Source: a virus
Direction: 5' to 3' (one strand)
IMG/VR virus record: IMGVR_UViG_3300037070_000444
Coordinates: 1-41,961 of that record
DNA: 41,961 bases
Under the pieces are notes generated by a model. That model ran no database searches and had not been told where the DNA came from. It was given only the letters and a program-made list of their open reading frames with translations. The position numbers and the translations under genes are program-made. Below, piece by piece: positions 14,987 to 22,058 of this stretch (its first letter is position 1; the number at the start of each line of letters is the position of its first letter).

Positions 14987-15367
14987 CTAGATTAGCCGCT
15001 CCACATCATCCATCGCCTGCTCCACGTCATGCGCGACGACAGCGATGCCGCCGGCCTCGGTAACCCGCTGGCGGAATATGACCTGCTCAGGCGATTCGCG
15101 GTCCTTGCCCGCCTTGACCTCAACCGCGAGGAACCGGCCCGTGCTGGTCCAGCCGATCACGTCCGAGCCCCCGACCACGAGGCCAGCGTGCAGCGGACGC
15201 GCGTTGCGGATCACCACGTCGCCAGGCAGCACATGCACTGTCGTGGCGACGTTGAAGCGGGTCGATTTACCGACCCACCCAACGCCCACGTTGTGGCGGA
15301 ATGCCCGATGCCCTGCTTGTGAGAGGGCGAGAAGGATTCGGGCGGTCAGGTCTCGTGACTGGCTCAC
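14987..15367 (-). CDS. VRR-NUC domain nuclease
   Basis: A 126-residue protein of the VRR-NUC branch of the PD-(D/E)xK nucleases. The core reads VVGGSDVIGW (Asp 69), then FLAVEVKAGKDR (Glu 83, Lys 85), SPEQVIF (Gln 95) and RVTEAGGIAVV, which is the family's full catalytic order. Stand-alone phage VRR-NUC proteins of this size are common beside primase and SNF2/DEAD helicase genes and may act as Holliday-junction or flap nucleases. The stop codon directly follows the operator motif. The start overlaps the upstream gene by four bases (ATGA). The helicase gene two places upstream is a typical partner. Confidence 0.88.
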   Translation of the reverse strand: MSQSRDLTARILLALSQAGHRAFRHNVGVGWVGKSTRFNVATTVHVLPGDVVIRNARPLHAGLVVGGSDVIGWTSTGRFLAVEVKAGKDRESPEQVIFRQRVTEAGGIAVVAHDVEQAMDDVERLI

Positions 15368-15573
15368 TCGCCGGCCGGATCGACCTCAACCGCCGACAGA
15401 ATCGTAACGCCAGCGTTCATCAGACCAATGATTTCCTTGGGTTTCGCGATCTCCGTCGAGAACAGAGAACGCGCCACACAAGCCACTGCACCGGACTGTG
15501 AGGGTGCGTCGACCAGCCAGACACGGCCGTCGTTGCCGGTTTCGGTTACTTTGTAGATACGCGTGATCGACAT
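15364..15573 (-). CDS. Hypothetical small beta-rich protein
   Basis: A 69-residue protein beginning MSITRIYKVTETG. It has a first strand pair ending RVWLVDAPSQSGAVACVA, a Ser/Phe helix and a last strand (VTILSAVEVDPAGE). This alternating arrangement is like small phage proteins encoded between helicase and VRR-NUC genes, but I cannot name a family. It follows the helicase gene by 15 bases and has a good ribosome site (AAGGAGAC) before its ATG. It overlaps the VRR-NUC start. Confidence 0.6.
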   Translation of the reverse strand: MSITRIYKVTETGNDGRVWLVDAPSQSGAVACVARSLFSTEIAKPKEIIGLMNAGVTILSAVEVDPAGE

Positions 15574-15588
15574 TTGTCGTCTCCTTGG

Positions 15589-16968
15589 TTATGCGCGCCT
15601 GCGGCGCCCGTTAAAAACAGCCTTAGCCCATCCAATCGGATTCTTGTACCGGCGGCCCTTTGCCAGCGCGACCAGATCCTCGAGCGTCTGCGCCTTGTTC
15701 GTCTCGCTGCGCTCCTTCCAGTACCGAGAGCGCCGAACCGTGTCCGGATCCATCTCCACGAGCTCGCCAGCGCGCTCCTCGACCTCGCGGCCATGAGGGA
15801 TCCAGACGTGCCCGCAGTCGCAGACGCGAACGTAGGCGCTCATCACGCGGTAGCAGGCCGGACACTGGCGAACCGCGACCACGACAGCCGCGGCGTTCTT
15901 CTTGCGCTTGGCGCCATCGAGCGACCAGGTGCGAGGATCGTCAGGGAGCCCGTGCCGGAGCGCGTTGCCAGCGTGGTCGAGGATGATGCACTCGCCGCCG
16001 TCCGGTTTCGGCCGGAGCCCGCGGCCCCACTGCTGCAGCGCGAGCCCGAGCGACTGCGTCGGCCGCAGGTTGATGACGCACTCGATGCCAGGCACGTCCA
16101 CACCCTCGCCGAACAGGTCCACGTTGCAGAGCACCTTGATGTCGCCAGCCGCGAACGACGCCAGCGCACGGTCGCGGAACGTGGTCTCGGAATCTCCATC
16201 GACGTGAACCGTCGGCACGCCCACGTGCAGGAACTGGTCGCGGACGTGGAGCGAGTGCGCGATCGACGCACAGAACACGATCGCCCGCTTACCAGGCGCC
16301 AGCTTCAGGTAGTGCATGACCGCGTCGCCTGTTATCGACGGCGTATCCATCGCATCGACCAGAGCCTCGGCTGCGAAGTCTCCAGCGCGCGAGCGGACTG
16401 CAGTCAGATCCGGAACGGACGGCGCGAACAGCCGGTACGGTGACAGGTAGCCGTCGCGGATCAGATCCGCGGTCGACGGTCCCTGCACCATGTCCTCGAA
16501 CCATGCGCCGAGCCCGGTGCCGTCGAGGCGCTCAGGCGTTGCCGTGAGCCCGACGTGATACGCGTCCGAGTGGTCGCCGATGATGCGCGCCCAGGTCGCT
16601 GCAGCGGTGTGGTGCGCCTCGTCGGTGACGATGAAGTTCGGCCGCGCCAGCTTGTGCCGGCGTTTGTCGAGCGTCTGGACCATGCAGATCTGGACCAGCG
16701 CGCCAGGCGATGGCCGGAACCCTGCAGCGACGATGCCGTGCGGGATCCCGACCTGGAAGAACGTCCGAGCCGTCTGCATGACGAGCTCGCGCCGGTGAAC
16801 GATGAACCACGCGCGCCGGCCACGTTCAGCCGCGGTCCCGAGCATGGACGCGGTGAGCGCCGTTTTACCCGAGCCGGTCGGTGACACGATCAGGCAGGAG
16901 CGGTGCGTCCGGAGTGAGGCGCGTGTCCGGTCGATCAGGTCGGTTTGGTAGGGCCGGAGCTCGATCAT
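15589..16968 (-). CDS. DEAD/DEAH-box (SF2) helicase with C-terminal zinc ribbon
   Basis: A 459-residue superfamily 2 helicase. The motifs appear in order: RPYQ (5-8), Walker A SPTGSGKT (29-36), DEAH (116-119), LTATP (141-145), an AIVFCASIAHS motif IV region, FGEGVDVPG, and QQWGRGLRP as motif VI. A Cys cluster follows (CPACYR, then CDCGHVW), likely a zinc ribbon, with a basic tail. This is the usual phage helicase that partners VRR-NUC and primase in replication. The start at 16968 is preferred because it overlaps the stop of the upstream gene by four bases (ATGA). An in-frame start eight codons earlier at 16992 is possible. Confidence 0.88.
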   Translation of the reverse strand: MIELRPYQTDLIDRTRASLRTHRSCLIVSPTGSGKTALTASMLGTAAERGRRAWFIVHRRELVMQTARTFFQVGIPHGIVAAGFRPSPGALVQICMVQTLDKRRHKLARPNFIVTDEAHHTAAATWARIIGDHSDAYHVGLTATPERLDGTGLGAWFEDMVQGPSTADLIRDGYLSPYRLFAPSVPDLTAVRSRAGDFAAEALVDAMDTPSITGDAVMHYLKLAPGKRAIVFCASIAHSLHVRDQFLHVGVPTVHVDGDSETTFRDRALASFAAGDIKVLCNVDLFGEGVDVPGIECVINLRPTQSLGLALQQWGRGLRPKPDGGECIILDHAGNALRHGLPDDPRTWSLDGAKRKKNAAAVVVAVRQCPACYRVMSAYVRVCDCGHVWIPHGREVEERAGELVEMDPDTVRRSRYWKERSETNKAQTLEDLVALAKGRRYKNPIGWAKAVFNGRRRRA

Positions 16969-17144
16969 GCGACGCGCACGCAGCGGACCCACCGCCGGAG
17001 TGGTCGGCGACGGTCTGCCGGATAAACCCGGTACACGCGGCCGGTCTCCGCGGTGTCCTCACGAGCAGCGAGCAGCACCACGCGGTACGTGACCCACACG
17101 AACTGCCGGAGATCGCCCACGCGCATGCCGTCGAAGGCGGTCAC
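16965..17144 (-). CDS. Small basic hypothetical protein
   Basis: A 59-residue protein read from GTG 17144, which overlaps the stop of the upstream gene (GTGA). An ATG six codons on, at 17126, is an alternative. The sequence (RVGDLRQFVWVTYRVVLLAARE, then Arg-rich RRRPLRRWVRC) is very basic with one beta-like core and suits a small nucleic-acid-binding protein, but no family is recognised. The stop overlaps the helicase start by four bases. The open frame extends upstream to 17285 only as a shadow of the neighbouring gene. Confidence 0.5.
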   Translation of the reverse strand: MTAFDGMRVGDLRQFVWVTYRVVLLAAREDTAETGRVYRVYPADRRRPLRRWVRCVRVA

Positions 17145-17446
17145 TCGGAGAGTTCCCGAACACGGCGCCGGAGCGCGTAAATCTGATTCTTCAGCCGCTT
17201 CCGCTCGGCCTTGAGTTCTTCGACGTCGAGCTTCGCGTTCATGATCACGATCTCGGCCCGCTCCATCTCGTGACGGTGAACCCACCCGATCCTCACCCGC
17301 TGCGTTGCGAGCGCATCGTTAAACTCGTCGTCGCGACGGAGACGCTGCTCCACCACGTCGGCGAACCGAACCCACTCGCCAGCGTATGCCGGCCGGATCT
17401 CCAGCCCGAATTCGGACACGACGATTTCGTAGGTCTGGATGCTCAC
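17141..17446 (-). CDS. Coiled-coil hypothetical protein
   Basis: A 101-residue protein with a beta-like first third (QTYEIVVSEFGLEIRPAYAGEW). Its C-terminal half is a strongly heptad-like helix: IVIMNAKLDVEELKAERKRL, then KNQIYALRRRVREL. It may dimerise. No family is recognised. It overlaps the Cro-like gene by four bases and the following small gene by four, so the three are one translational unit. Confidence 0.6.
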   Translation of the reverse strand: MSIQTYEIVVSEFGLEIRPAYAGEWVRFADVVEQRLRRDDEFNDALATQRVRIGWVHRHEMERAEIVIMNAKLDVEELKAERKRLKNQIYALRRRVRELSE

Positions 17447-17670
17447 TTCGCGATCAGATCCTCAGCCTTCAAATCCAGCCCGCGCTTCTTAGCCTCGCGC
17501 AGGATGTCGTACTGCCGAGCGGACGGAACCCGACCAGCGGTGCCGCCTTTATCGGCGGGCGAGTTCCAGCGCGAGACGGCGCCAGGCGAGATATCGAGCA
17601 CCCGAGCGGTCGCGCGCACCCCACCGAATGCCTTTATGACGCGATCGGCCGGGGTTTTTTTCTGTGCCAT
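17443..17670 (-). CDS. Cro/YdaS-like helix-turn-helix regulator
   Basis: A 75-residue repressor-like protein. Residues 8-33 form the helix-turn-helix (ADRVIKAFGGVRATARVLD, then ISPGAVSRW), followed by a basic turn with PADKGGTAGRVP and a helical ending (YDILREAKKRGLDLKAEDLI). This is the pattern of Cro/YdaS-type phage proteins. ATG 17670 is chosen since the sequence before it is promoter, though the frame stays open to 17862. It is the first gene of the leftward block and faces the rightward early operon across a 130-bp control region. It is the natural candidate to bind GTTGAG-N6-GCAAC. Confidence 0.8.
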   Translation of the reverse strand: MAQKKTPADRVIKAFGGVRATARVLDISPGAVSRWNSPADKGGTAGRVPSARQYDILREAKKRGLDLKAEDLIAK

Positions 17671-17695
17671 GAGGCGTTCCAATGAAGGTAACGGC

Positions 17696-17712
17696 GTTGA
17701 GCATACAGCAAC
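17696..17712 (+). promoter_or_regulatory. Operator-like motif, copy 2 (GTTGAGCATACAGCAAC)
   Basis: A copy of the 17-bp motif GTTGAG-N6-GCAAC. It contains the -10 box of the leftward promoter (AGCATA, the complement of TATGCT). A protein bound here should block the Cro-like gene's own transcription. Confidence 0.65.
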
Positions 17713-17729
17713 GGACGAAGTGTTGACAA
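17700..17729 (-). promoter_or_regulatory. Candidate leftward promoter of the Cro-like gene
   Basis: TTGTCA (complement of 17724-17729) and TATGCT (complement of 17700-17705) are 18 bases apart on the leftward strand, 30 bases before the Cro-like ATG. Both boxes are close to the sigma-70 consensus. The -10 lies within operator copy 2. Confidence 0.55.
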
Positions 17730-17751
17730 CGGTCATCGATGTTGAGACGAT
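17723..17751 (+). promoter_or_regulatory. Candidate rightward early promoter
   Basis: A perfect TTGACA (17723-17728) lies 17 bases before GACGAT (17746-17751), a weak -10. The rightward operon starts at 17803. The -35 box shares bases with the leftward promoter and with the small palindrome GTTGACAAC (17722-17730). The -10 lies in operator copy 3. Confidence 0.5.
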
Positions 17752-17757
17752 CGCAAC
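17741..17757 (+). promoter_or_regulatory. Operator-like motif, copy 3 (GTTGAGACGATCGCAAC)
   Basis: A further copy of GTTGAG-N6-GCAAC, over the -10 region of the rightward early promoter and 46 bases before the first rightward start codon. Confidence 0.65.
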
Positions 17758-17802
17758 ACCACAACAGGCGACCATCCCGGTCGCGAACTTGAGGACGAGA
17801 GA

Positions 17803-18078
17803 ATGAACGTAGAACAGATCACGATGACCCTGAGCGAAGAAATGGTACTCAAGGCGGTTCAATACTGGATGAACCGGCGCCTGATGCGCCAGCCGACCCG
17901 CCTCCTCGACATGAGGAAAAAGTACCAGTCCGACACCGAATACCAGATCACCATCGAGCGCGCGAGCGCCACGCCGGAGCCGAAGCGGATCGAGTGCAAA
18001 GAGTGCTGCCTCACCTTCACCGAGGGCGACTCGACCGGCTGCACGAGCCCCGGCTGCCCGATGCCGGCCACGGTCTAG
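17803..18078 (+). CDS. Hypothetical early protein with C-terminal Cys cluster
   Basis: A 91-residue protein, first in the rightward early operon. Residues 1-35 form a helix (EEMVLKAVQYWMNRRLMRQP), the middle is charged, and the end is Cys-rich: ECKECCLTF, then GCTSPGCPMP, which could bind zinc. No family is recognised. It begins about 50 bases after the early promoter and ends five bases before the next gene. Confidence 0.6.
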   Translation: MNVEQITMTLSEEMVLKAVQYWMNRRLMRQPTRLLDMRKKYQSDTEYQITIERASATPEPKRIECKECCLTFTEGDSTGCTSPGCPMPATV

Positions 18079-18083
18079 CCGCG

Positions 18084-18368
18084 ATGGCGCAACTGCACCC
18101 CAACGACCTAATCGCAGGCCCGCGAACGGTGACGATCGTCTCCGTTGGCGCGGCCAGGGACGGCGGACTGGTAGTCAGCCTCGATGATGGCTCGACGTAT
18201 CGCCCGAGCCTGCAGAACCAAAGCCGCATCGCCAGAGCATTCGGCCATGACGGCAGCGCATGGACAGGCAAGCGGATCCTGCTGTCCCGCTGCGAGTTCA
18301 TGTACGCATCCAAACCAATGACCGGCATACACGCGCGGCCGGTCGGGGAGCCAGCACCATGCAAGTAA
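18084..18368 (+). CDS. Hypothetical early protein, relative of the 19422 gene
   Basis: A 94-residue protein from ATG 18084, just after the stop of the preceding gene; the frame upstream is a shadow. It reads HPNDLIAGPRTVTIVSV, then STYRPSLQNQSRIARAFG, HDGSAWTGKRILLSRC and GIHARPVG. The same landmarks occur in the protein at 19422-20036 (DDLLVGPMDITVTKV, DGAAWVGRSMRLYC). The two look like diverged copies on either side of the RecE-like gene. The small, beta-rich fold could be an OB-type single-strand DNA-binding protein, but that is a guess. It overlaps the exonuclease gene by ten bases. Confidence 0.65.
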   Translation: MAQLHPNDLIAGPRTVTIVSVGAARDGGLVVSLDDGSTYRPSLQNQSRIARAFGHDGSAWTGKRILLSRCEFMYASKPMTGIHARPVGEPAPCK

Positions 18369-19183
18369 TCGAATCCCTCGCTCTCGAGGCGTACCACAAC
18401 CACCCAGCAGTCAGTAACACGCTGCTCGGCTACCTGAAGAAATCCCCCGCGCACGCGAAGGCGTTCATGGAAGGCGAGCGCTGGACCGAGACGCCAGCGA
18501 TGAAGGAAGGCACGGCGCTGCACTGCGCGCTGCTCGAGCCGGAGCGGTTCGCGATGGTTTATCGGCCGTTCGACACCGACCGCCGAACGAACGCCGGCAA
18601 GGCCGAGTACGCCGAGCTGCTCGCGACCGGCAAGATCCCTCTGAAGTCCGAAGCGATCGACCGCGTCTGGAAGATGGCCGGGAGCCTGCGCCGGATCCCG
18701 GTGCTCGAAGAACTGCTCCGGATCCCGCACCTCAAGGAAAATTCGGTGTTCTGGGTGGACCCGGTCAGCGGACTGGAGTGCCGGTGCCGGCCGGACATTT
18801 TCTGGCCGAGCCTTGGGATCCTGGTGGACATCAAGAAGTGCCGCGACGCGAGCCCGCGAGGATTCGCCAGAGCGCTCGATCACTACGACTACCACCGCCA
18901 GGACGCGCACTACCGGGCCGGCACCGGATCGACGCGGTTCATCTTCGCAGCGGTCGAGCCAGAGGCGCCATTCGCAGCGAAGCTGCACGAGATAGATGCG
19001 GCCTCGCTCGAGAACGGCCGCGCAGAGCGCGCAGAGTTGCTCAAGCGGTACGCAGAGTGTGCCGAGAGTGGAGTCTGGCCAGGTTACGGTGACGACATCA
19101 ACGAAGTGTCGCTGCCCGCCTACAGGTTCGGTGGCGATGACGCGGATGACATCGCGTTTACAGATGAGACGGAGGAAGCATGA
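18359..19183 (+). CDS. RecE-like exonuclease (PD-(D/E)xK)
   Basis: A 274-residue exonuclease that likely chews 5' ends of double-stranded DNA to make 3' tails for recombination. Diagnostic pieces are MKEGTALHCALLEPERF (48-64), SGLECRCRPDIFW (Asp 146), ILVDIKKC (Asp 157, Lys 159) and DHYDYHRQDAHYRAG, which match the RecE/DUF3799 family. A RecT-type annealing partner is expected nearby. None is obvious, but the neighbours at 18084 and 19422 are candidates for such a role. ATG 18359 is preferred over earlier in-frame ATGs because those fall inside the previous gene. Confidence 0.85.
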   Translation: MQVIESLALEAYHNHPAVSNTLLGYLKKSPAHAKAFMEGERWTETPAMKEGTALHCALLEPERFAMVYRPFDTDRRTNAGKAEYAELLATGKIPLKSEAIDRVWKMAGSLRRIPVLEELLRIPHLKENSVFWVDPVSGLECRCRPDIFWPSLGILVDIKKCRDASPRGFARALDHYDYHRQDAHYRAGTGSTRFIFAAVEPEAPFAAKLHEIDAASLENGRAERAELLKRYAECAESGVWPGYGDDINEVSLPAYRFGGDDADDIAFTDETEEA

Positions 19184-19425
19184 CACCCGAGATCCACGCC
19201 GCCCTCACGGCGCAATTTTCAAGGTCACCGCCGACGACCGGCGCGAACGGCCACGCCTACTGGATGGGTCTGGTCGGCCACAAACCACCGGCCACATCGA
19301 AAGGCACGCCGCGAGCCATCGCCTACGAAGCCGGTAAGGCCGCCCGAGCCACCGACATCTTCGCCGAGATGAACTCGGACGAGATGTGGGAACACTTCCA
19401 CCAATCAGGAGAGGTACGACCATGA
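19180..19425 (+). CDS. Hypothetical small protein after RecE-like gene
   Basis: An 81-residue protein, polar, with a basic middle (KPPATSKGTPRAIAYEAG) and an acidic C-terminal helix (IFAEMNSDEMWEHFHQS). Its ATG overlaps the RecE-like stop by four bases. The pattern resembles small phage proteins near recombination genes, but no family is recognised. Confidence 0.55.
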   Translation: MTPEIHAALTAQFSRSPPTTGANGHAYWMGLVGHKPPATSKGTPRAIAYEAGKAARATDIFAEMNSDEMWEHFHQSGEVRP

Positions 19426-20036
19426 ACGACGCCACCAACCTACGGGACACAGTGATCCCGAAGTCAGACCAACTGAACGCCGACGACCTGCTCGTCGGTC
19501 CGATGGATATTACCGTCACCAAGGTCCGTCGCGGGTCCGGCAAGGAGCAGCCGGTAGACGTCCACTGGAAGGGAGGCGAAGGGCGCCCGTTCAAGCCATG
19601 CAAGACCATGCGCCGCGTGCTGATAGCCGCCTGGACCGATGACGGTGCCGCGTGGGTAGGCCGCTCGATGCGCCTGTACTGCGACCCGGACGTTACGTTC
19701 GGAGACGTCAGGACCGGAGGAATCCGCATCTCGCACATGACGGATATCCAGAGCGACCCGCTGATTCTGGTGTTGACCGCAACGCGCGGCCGGAAAAAGG
19801 AATACCGGATTCAGCGCCTCGTGCTCGACGAACCGTGGGCAGACGCGTGGGGCGACACGATCGCAGGCGCGGCCACGGTCGATGAACTGCGTACCAGCCT
19901 GACCGAAGCGCTGGCCGAGGCGAAGCGGCGCAAGGATGCGCCTGCAGCGGCCAGGCTGCGATCGATCGCGGACACCAGGAAGGCCGAGATCGATCCGCCG
20001 CTGGAGAATCCGCCGATCGCGGATGAGCAGTCATGA
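19422..20036 (+). CDS. Early protein, possible single-strand DNA-binding/recombination partner
   Basis: A 204-residue protein from ATG 19422, eight bases after AGGAGAGG. Residues 15-125 are beta-rich (DDLLVGPMDITVTKVRR, GRPFKPCKTMRRVLIAAW, DGAAWVGRSMRLYC, FGDVRTGGIRISHM). The last 60 are a charged helix (SLTEALAEAKRRKDAPAAA). The first half matches the 18084-18368 protein in the order of its landmarks. Placement right after a RecE-like exonuclease is where RecT/Erf/SSB-type proteins usually sit, but no RecT or Erf motif was seen. Function is inferred from place and fold pattern only. Confidence 0.6.
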   Translation: MNDATNLRDTVIPKSDQLNADDLLVGPMDITVTKVRRGSGKEQPVDVHWKGGEGRPFKPCKTMRRVLIAAWTDDGAAWVGRSMRLYCDPDVTFGDVRTGGIRISHMTDIQSDPLILVLTATRGRKKEYRIQRLVLDEPWADAWGDTIAGAATVDELRTSLTEALAEAKRRKDAPAAARLRSIADTRKAEIDPPLENPPIADEQS

Positions 20037-20353
20037 TCAAGCCGCGCAAGGGGGACAGGGTGCTGATCGAGGCGGTGGTGGAAGGCGTGTCCAACGATGA
20101 TCTTATGTCATTGAAGATTGCCAATCGAACGACGCAGTTCATATCTGCGGAGTCGATTCACTCCATCCTCCCTCCCGACTGGAGCACGGTAGAGCGGGGG
20201 ACGCGGGTGGAGGTGAGCGACACGGATTCTGATTGGTTCGGCGCGATGTTCGTGTGTCATGTTCCTAACGTGATGCTCCCATTCAGCGCGATTCTGGACA
20301 CGGAAGTCCGCGTCACTGATTGGCAACGCTGCCGCCTCGCGCAGGAGGAATGA
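20033..20353 (+). CDS. Hypothetical early beta-rich protein
   Basis: A 106-residue protein that starts four bases before the end of the preceding gene. The sequence alternates strands and turns (GDRVLIEAVVEGVSND, then RGTRVEVSDTDSDWFGAMFV), and resembles a small barrel domain such as a KOW/SH3-type fold. Function is unknown. Its stop overlaps the next gene's start. Confidence 0.55.
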   Translation: MIKPRKGDRVLIEAVVEGVSNDDLMSLKIANRTTQFISAESIHSILPPDWSTVERGTRVEVSDTDSDWFGAMFVCHVPNVMLPFSAILDTEVRVTDWQRCRLAQEE

Positions 20354-20571
20354 TGGCTACCAACGACGGCGGGGAAATAAACGCGCTGCTGGACCTGTTG
20401 GAGGTAGAGAACACCCTCAACAGCCACGGTAATCCGTTTCGATGCCAGGATATTGAGTGCTGCCGATACGGGCAGAAACTCTGGGCCGGTGACTGCCAGT
20501 GCTATGACATGCAGGCGCGAGAACATCGCGAGAAGGTTCGCGCCGCAATCCGCGCTCGGGAGGCATCGTGA
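20353..20571 (+). CDS. Hypothetical Cys-rich early protein
   Basis: A 72-residue protein with five cysteines in a short span (FRCQDIECCRYG, then GDCQCYDM) and a helical ending rich in Arg and Glu. The arrangement suggests a metal-binding knuckle, not a known family. AGGAGG at 20343-20348 sits four bases before two tandem ATGs (20350 and 20353). The start is uncertain by one codon. Confidence 0.55.
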   Translation: MATNDGGEINALLDLLEVENTLNSHGNPFRCQDIECCRYGQKLWAGDCQCYDMQAREHREKVRAAIRAREAS

Positions 20572-20792
20572 TGGCTATGACGGATGACGAGATTCTGGCG
20601 CTGTGGCGCGCACCATACGACGACGGTGGCTCACTCAACGTATGCACCTTCGCCCGCGCCATCGCCGACCGTGCAGCAGAGGATGAGCGGGAGGCGTGTG
20701 CGAGGGTGGCTGCCACATACGGAACTGGAACATACGTAGGCGGCCATATCGCCGAGTTGATCCGCGCTCGTGGCACTGAGGGTCCAGCATGA
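20568..20792 (+). CDS. Hypothetical small helical early protein
   Basis: A 74-residue, mostly helical protein (DDEILALWRAPY, then CTFARAIADRAAEDEREACAR and HIAELIRARGTEG). It follows the previous gene with a four-base overlap. Its last codons (ARGTEG) are the first copy of an 18-bp sequence that is repeated after the next gene, which marks this gene's end as a recombination junction. The pattern is typical of small phage proteins of unknown function. Confidence 0.55.
   Translation: MMAMTDDEILALWRAPYDDGGSLNVCTFARAIADRAAEDEREACARVAATYGTGTYVGGHIAELIRARGTEGPA
20765..20782 (+). repeat. 18-bp direct repeat, left copy
   Basis: CGCTCGTGGCACTGAGGG lies at the end of the 74-residue gene and six bases before the PAPS-reductase-like ATG. 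An identical copy lies just after that gene (21588-21605). The pair brackets the gene exactly. Confidence 0.85.
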
Positions 20793-21586
20793 AGCACATC
20801 ATCAGTCTCGGCGCAGGAGTGCAGTCAAGCACAATGGCCCTCATGGCCGCACGCGGCGAGATCGGCCCGATGCCTGACTGCGCGATCTTCGCGGATACGC
20901 AGTGGGAGCCGAAGCGCGTGTACGAGTGGCTGGACTGGCTGGAGAAGCAACTGCCGTTTCCGGTGTACCGGATCAGTGTCGGCAACATCCGCGAGAGCAT
21001 CCTTGGAAATGCGGGTGACTCCGATGCGCGGGTCGCGAGCGTGCCGTACTTCGTCGCTGGCGGCGGACTGCTGATGCGCCAATGCACTAGTGAGTACAAG
21101 ATTCAGCCAATTCTTAGGAAGATTCGCGAACTGATCGGGCTCAAGCCGCGCCAGCGAGGGCCGGCGACCCCTGTTGTGTCGCAGTGGATCGGTATCTCGT
21201 TCGATGAAATGCAACGCATGAAGGCGAGCCGGGTCCGCTACATCGAGAACATATTCCCCCTGATCGACGCGCGCATGAGCCGCCACGACTGCCTGCGCTG
21301 GATGGAGCAACGGCAATATCCGATGCCGGAGAAATCCTCCTGCGTCGGCTGTCCATACCACGACAACGACCACTGGCGCGACATGCGCGACAACGATCCA
21401 GAGTCGTGGGCTGACGCGGTCGCGGTGGACGCTGCACTCCGGGCGACCGGGCCGCGCAGGGGAAAAAAGGAACTTGAGTACACACACCGCGATTTGGTCC
21501 CACTCTCGGAGGTCGATCTAACGACCCCGGCCGATCACGGGCAACTATCGTTTTTGGATGAGTGCGACGGGATGTGCGGGGTATGA
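20789..21586 (+). CDS. PAPS-reductase-like PP-loop protein
   Basis: A 265-residue protein of the phage branch of the phosphoadenosine-phosphosulfate reductase/adenine nucleotide alpha-hydrolase superfamily. It opens with a PP-loop variant (SLGAGVQSSTMALMA, residues 6-20), then CAIFADTQWEP and VYEWLDWLEKQLPFPVYRI. Near residues 184-190 it has the Cys pair SCVGCPYH, followed by DNDHWRDM. Members act in sulfate assimilation or, in phages, possibly in base or tRNA modification, so the substrate is uncertain. The gene is bracketed by an 18-bp direct repeat made from the end of its left neighbour, a sign that it was inserted as a cargo unit. The only other sulfur-related gene is the arylsulfatase. 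Confidence 0.8.
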   Translation: MKHIISLGAGVQSSTMALMAARGEIGPMPDCAIFADTQWEPKRVYEWLDWLEKQLPFPVYRISVGNIRESILGNAGDSDARVASVPYFVAGGGLLMRQCTSEYKIQPILRKIRELIGLKPRQRGPATPVVSQWIGISFDEMQRMKASRVRYIENIFPLIDARMSRHDCLRWMEQRQYPMPEKSSCVGCPYHDNDHWRDMRDNDPESWADAVAVDAALRATGPRRGKKELEYTHRDLVPLSEVDLTTPADHGQLSFLDECDGMCGV

Positions 21587-21587
21587 C

Positions 21588-21605
21588 CGCTCGTGGCACT
21601 GAGGG
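21588..21605 (+). repeat. 18-bp direct repeat, right copy
   Basis: Identical to 20765-20782 and starting two bases after the PAPS-reductase-like stop codon. Bases 20783-21605, 823 in all, therefore form one gene-plus-repeat unit. Confidence 0.85.
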
Positions 21606-21614
21606 AGGTGGGGA

Positions 21615-22058
21615 GTGAGTGACCCGATTTGTATGCGATGCAAGTTCCCGATGCCGGGCCGTGATGGATTCACGGTGCACGAATCAATGTGGGACTGCTT
21701 TGAACTTGTCACCGCCGACAACGAGCGGCTGAATCAGTGGTGCGAGAAATGGTCGTTTATGTTCCAAGGCGCACAGAAAGAAATCGAAGCCCTCCGCACG
21801 AAGCTGGAGCAGGTGGAGGGCGAACGGGATGCGCTGAAGGTGCAGGCTGAACAGTTTGCCGAGTTCGGGCTGGCAACTGTCGATGTGGCTCGCGAGCAAC
21901 TTGCAGACCTCACCGCCCAGCTTGAGCGGGCGAGGATGCCGCGACTGATACGCGCAGCCCTGCGGCGGTTGATCAATGATCCAGTGGTACAAACAGGTGC
22001 CAAGTTCCTCTCGGCTGACCTCACCGACTGGCTCGACCAGCAGGAGAAGCAGAAGTGA
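21615..22058 (+). CDS. Coiled-coil early protein with N-terminal Cys pair
   Basis: A 147-residue protein from GTG 21615 (GGGAGGTGGGGA before it). The first 30 residues carry a CMRCKFPMPGRDG zinc-knuckle-like motif. The middle is a long coiled coil (KEIEALRTKLEQVEGERDAL, then LADLTAQLERARM), and the end is basic then acidic (RRLINDPVVQTGAKFL). No family is recognised. It begins just after the right copy of the direct repeat. Confidence 0.6.
   Translation: MSDPICMRCKFPMPGRDGFTVHESMWDCFELVTADNERLNQWCEKWSFMFQGAQKEIEALRTKLEQVEGERDALKVQAEQFAEFGLATVDVAREQLADLTAQLERARMPRLIRAALRRLINDPVVQTGAKFLSADLTDWLDQQEKQK

Noticed and set aside
17671-17862. Upstream extension of the Cro-like frame to 17862
   Set aside because: It runs through the divergent promoter region and into the rightward gene; the HTH protein starts well at 17670.
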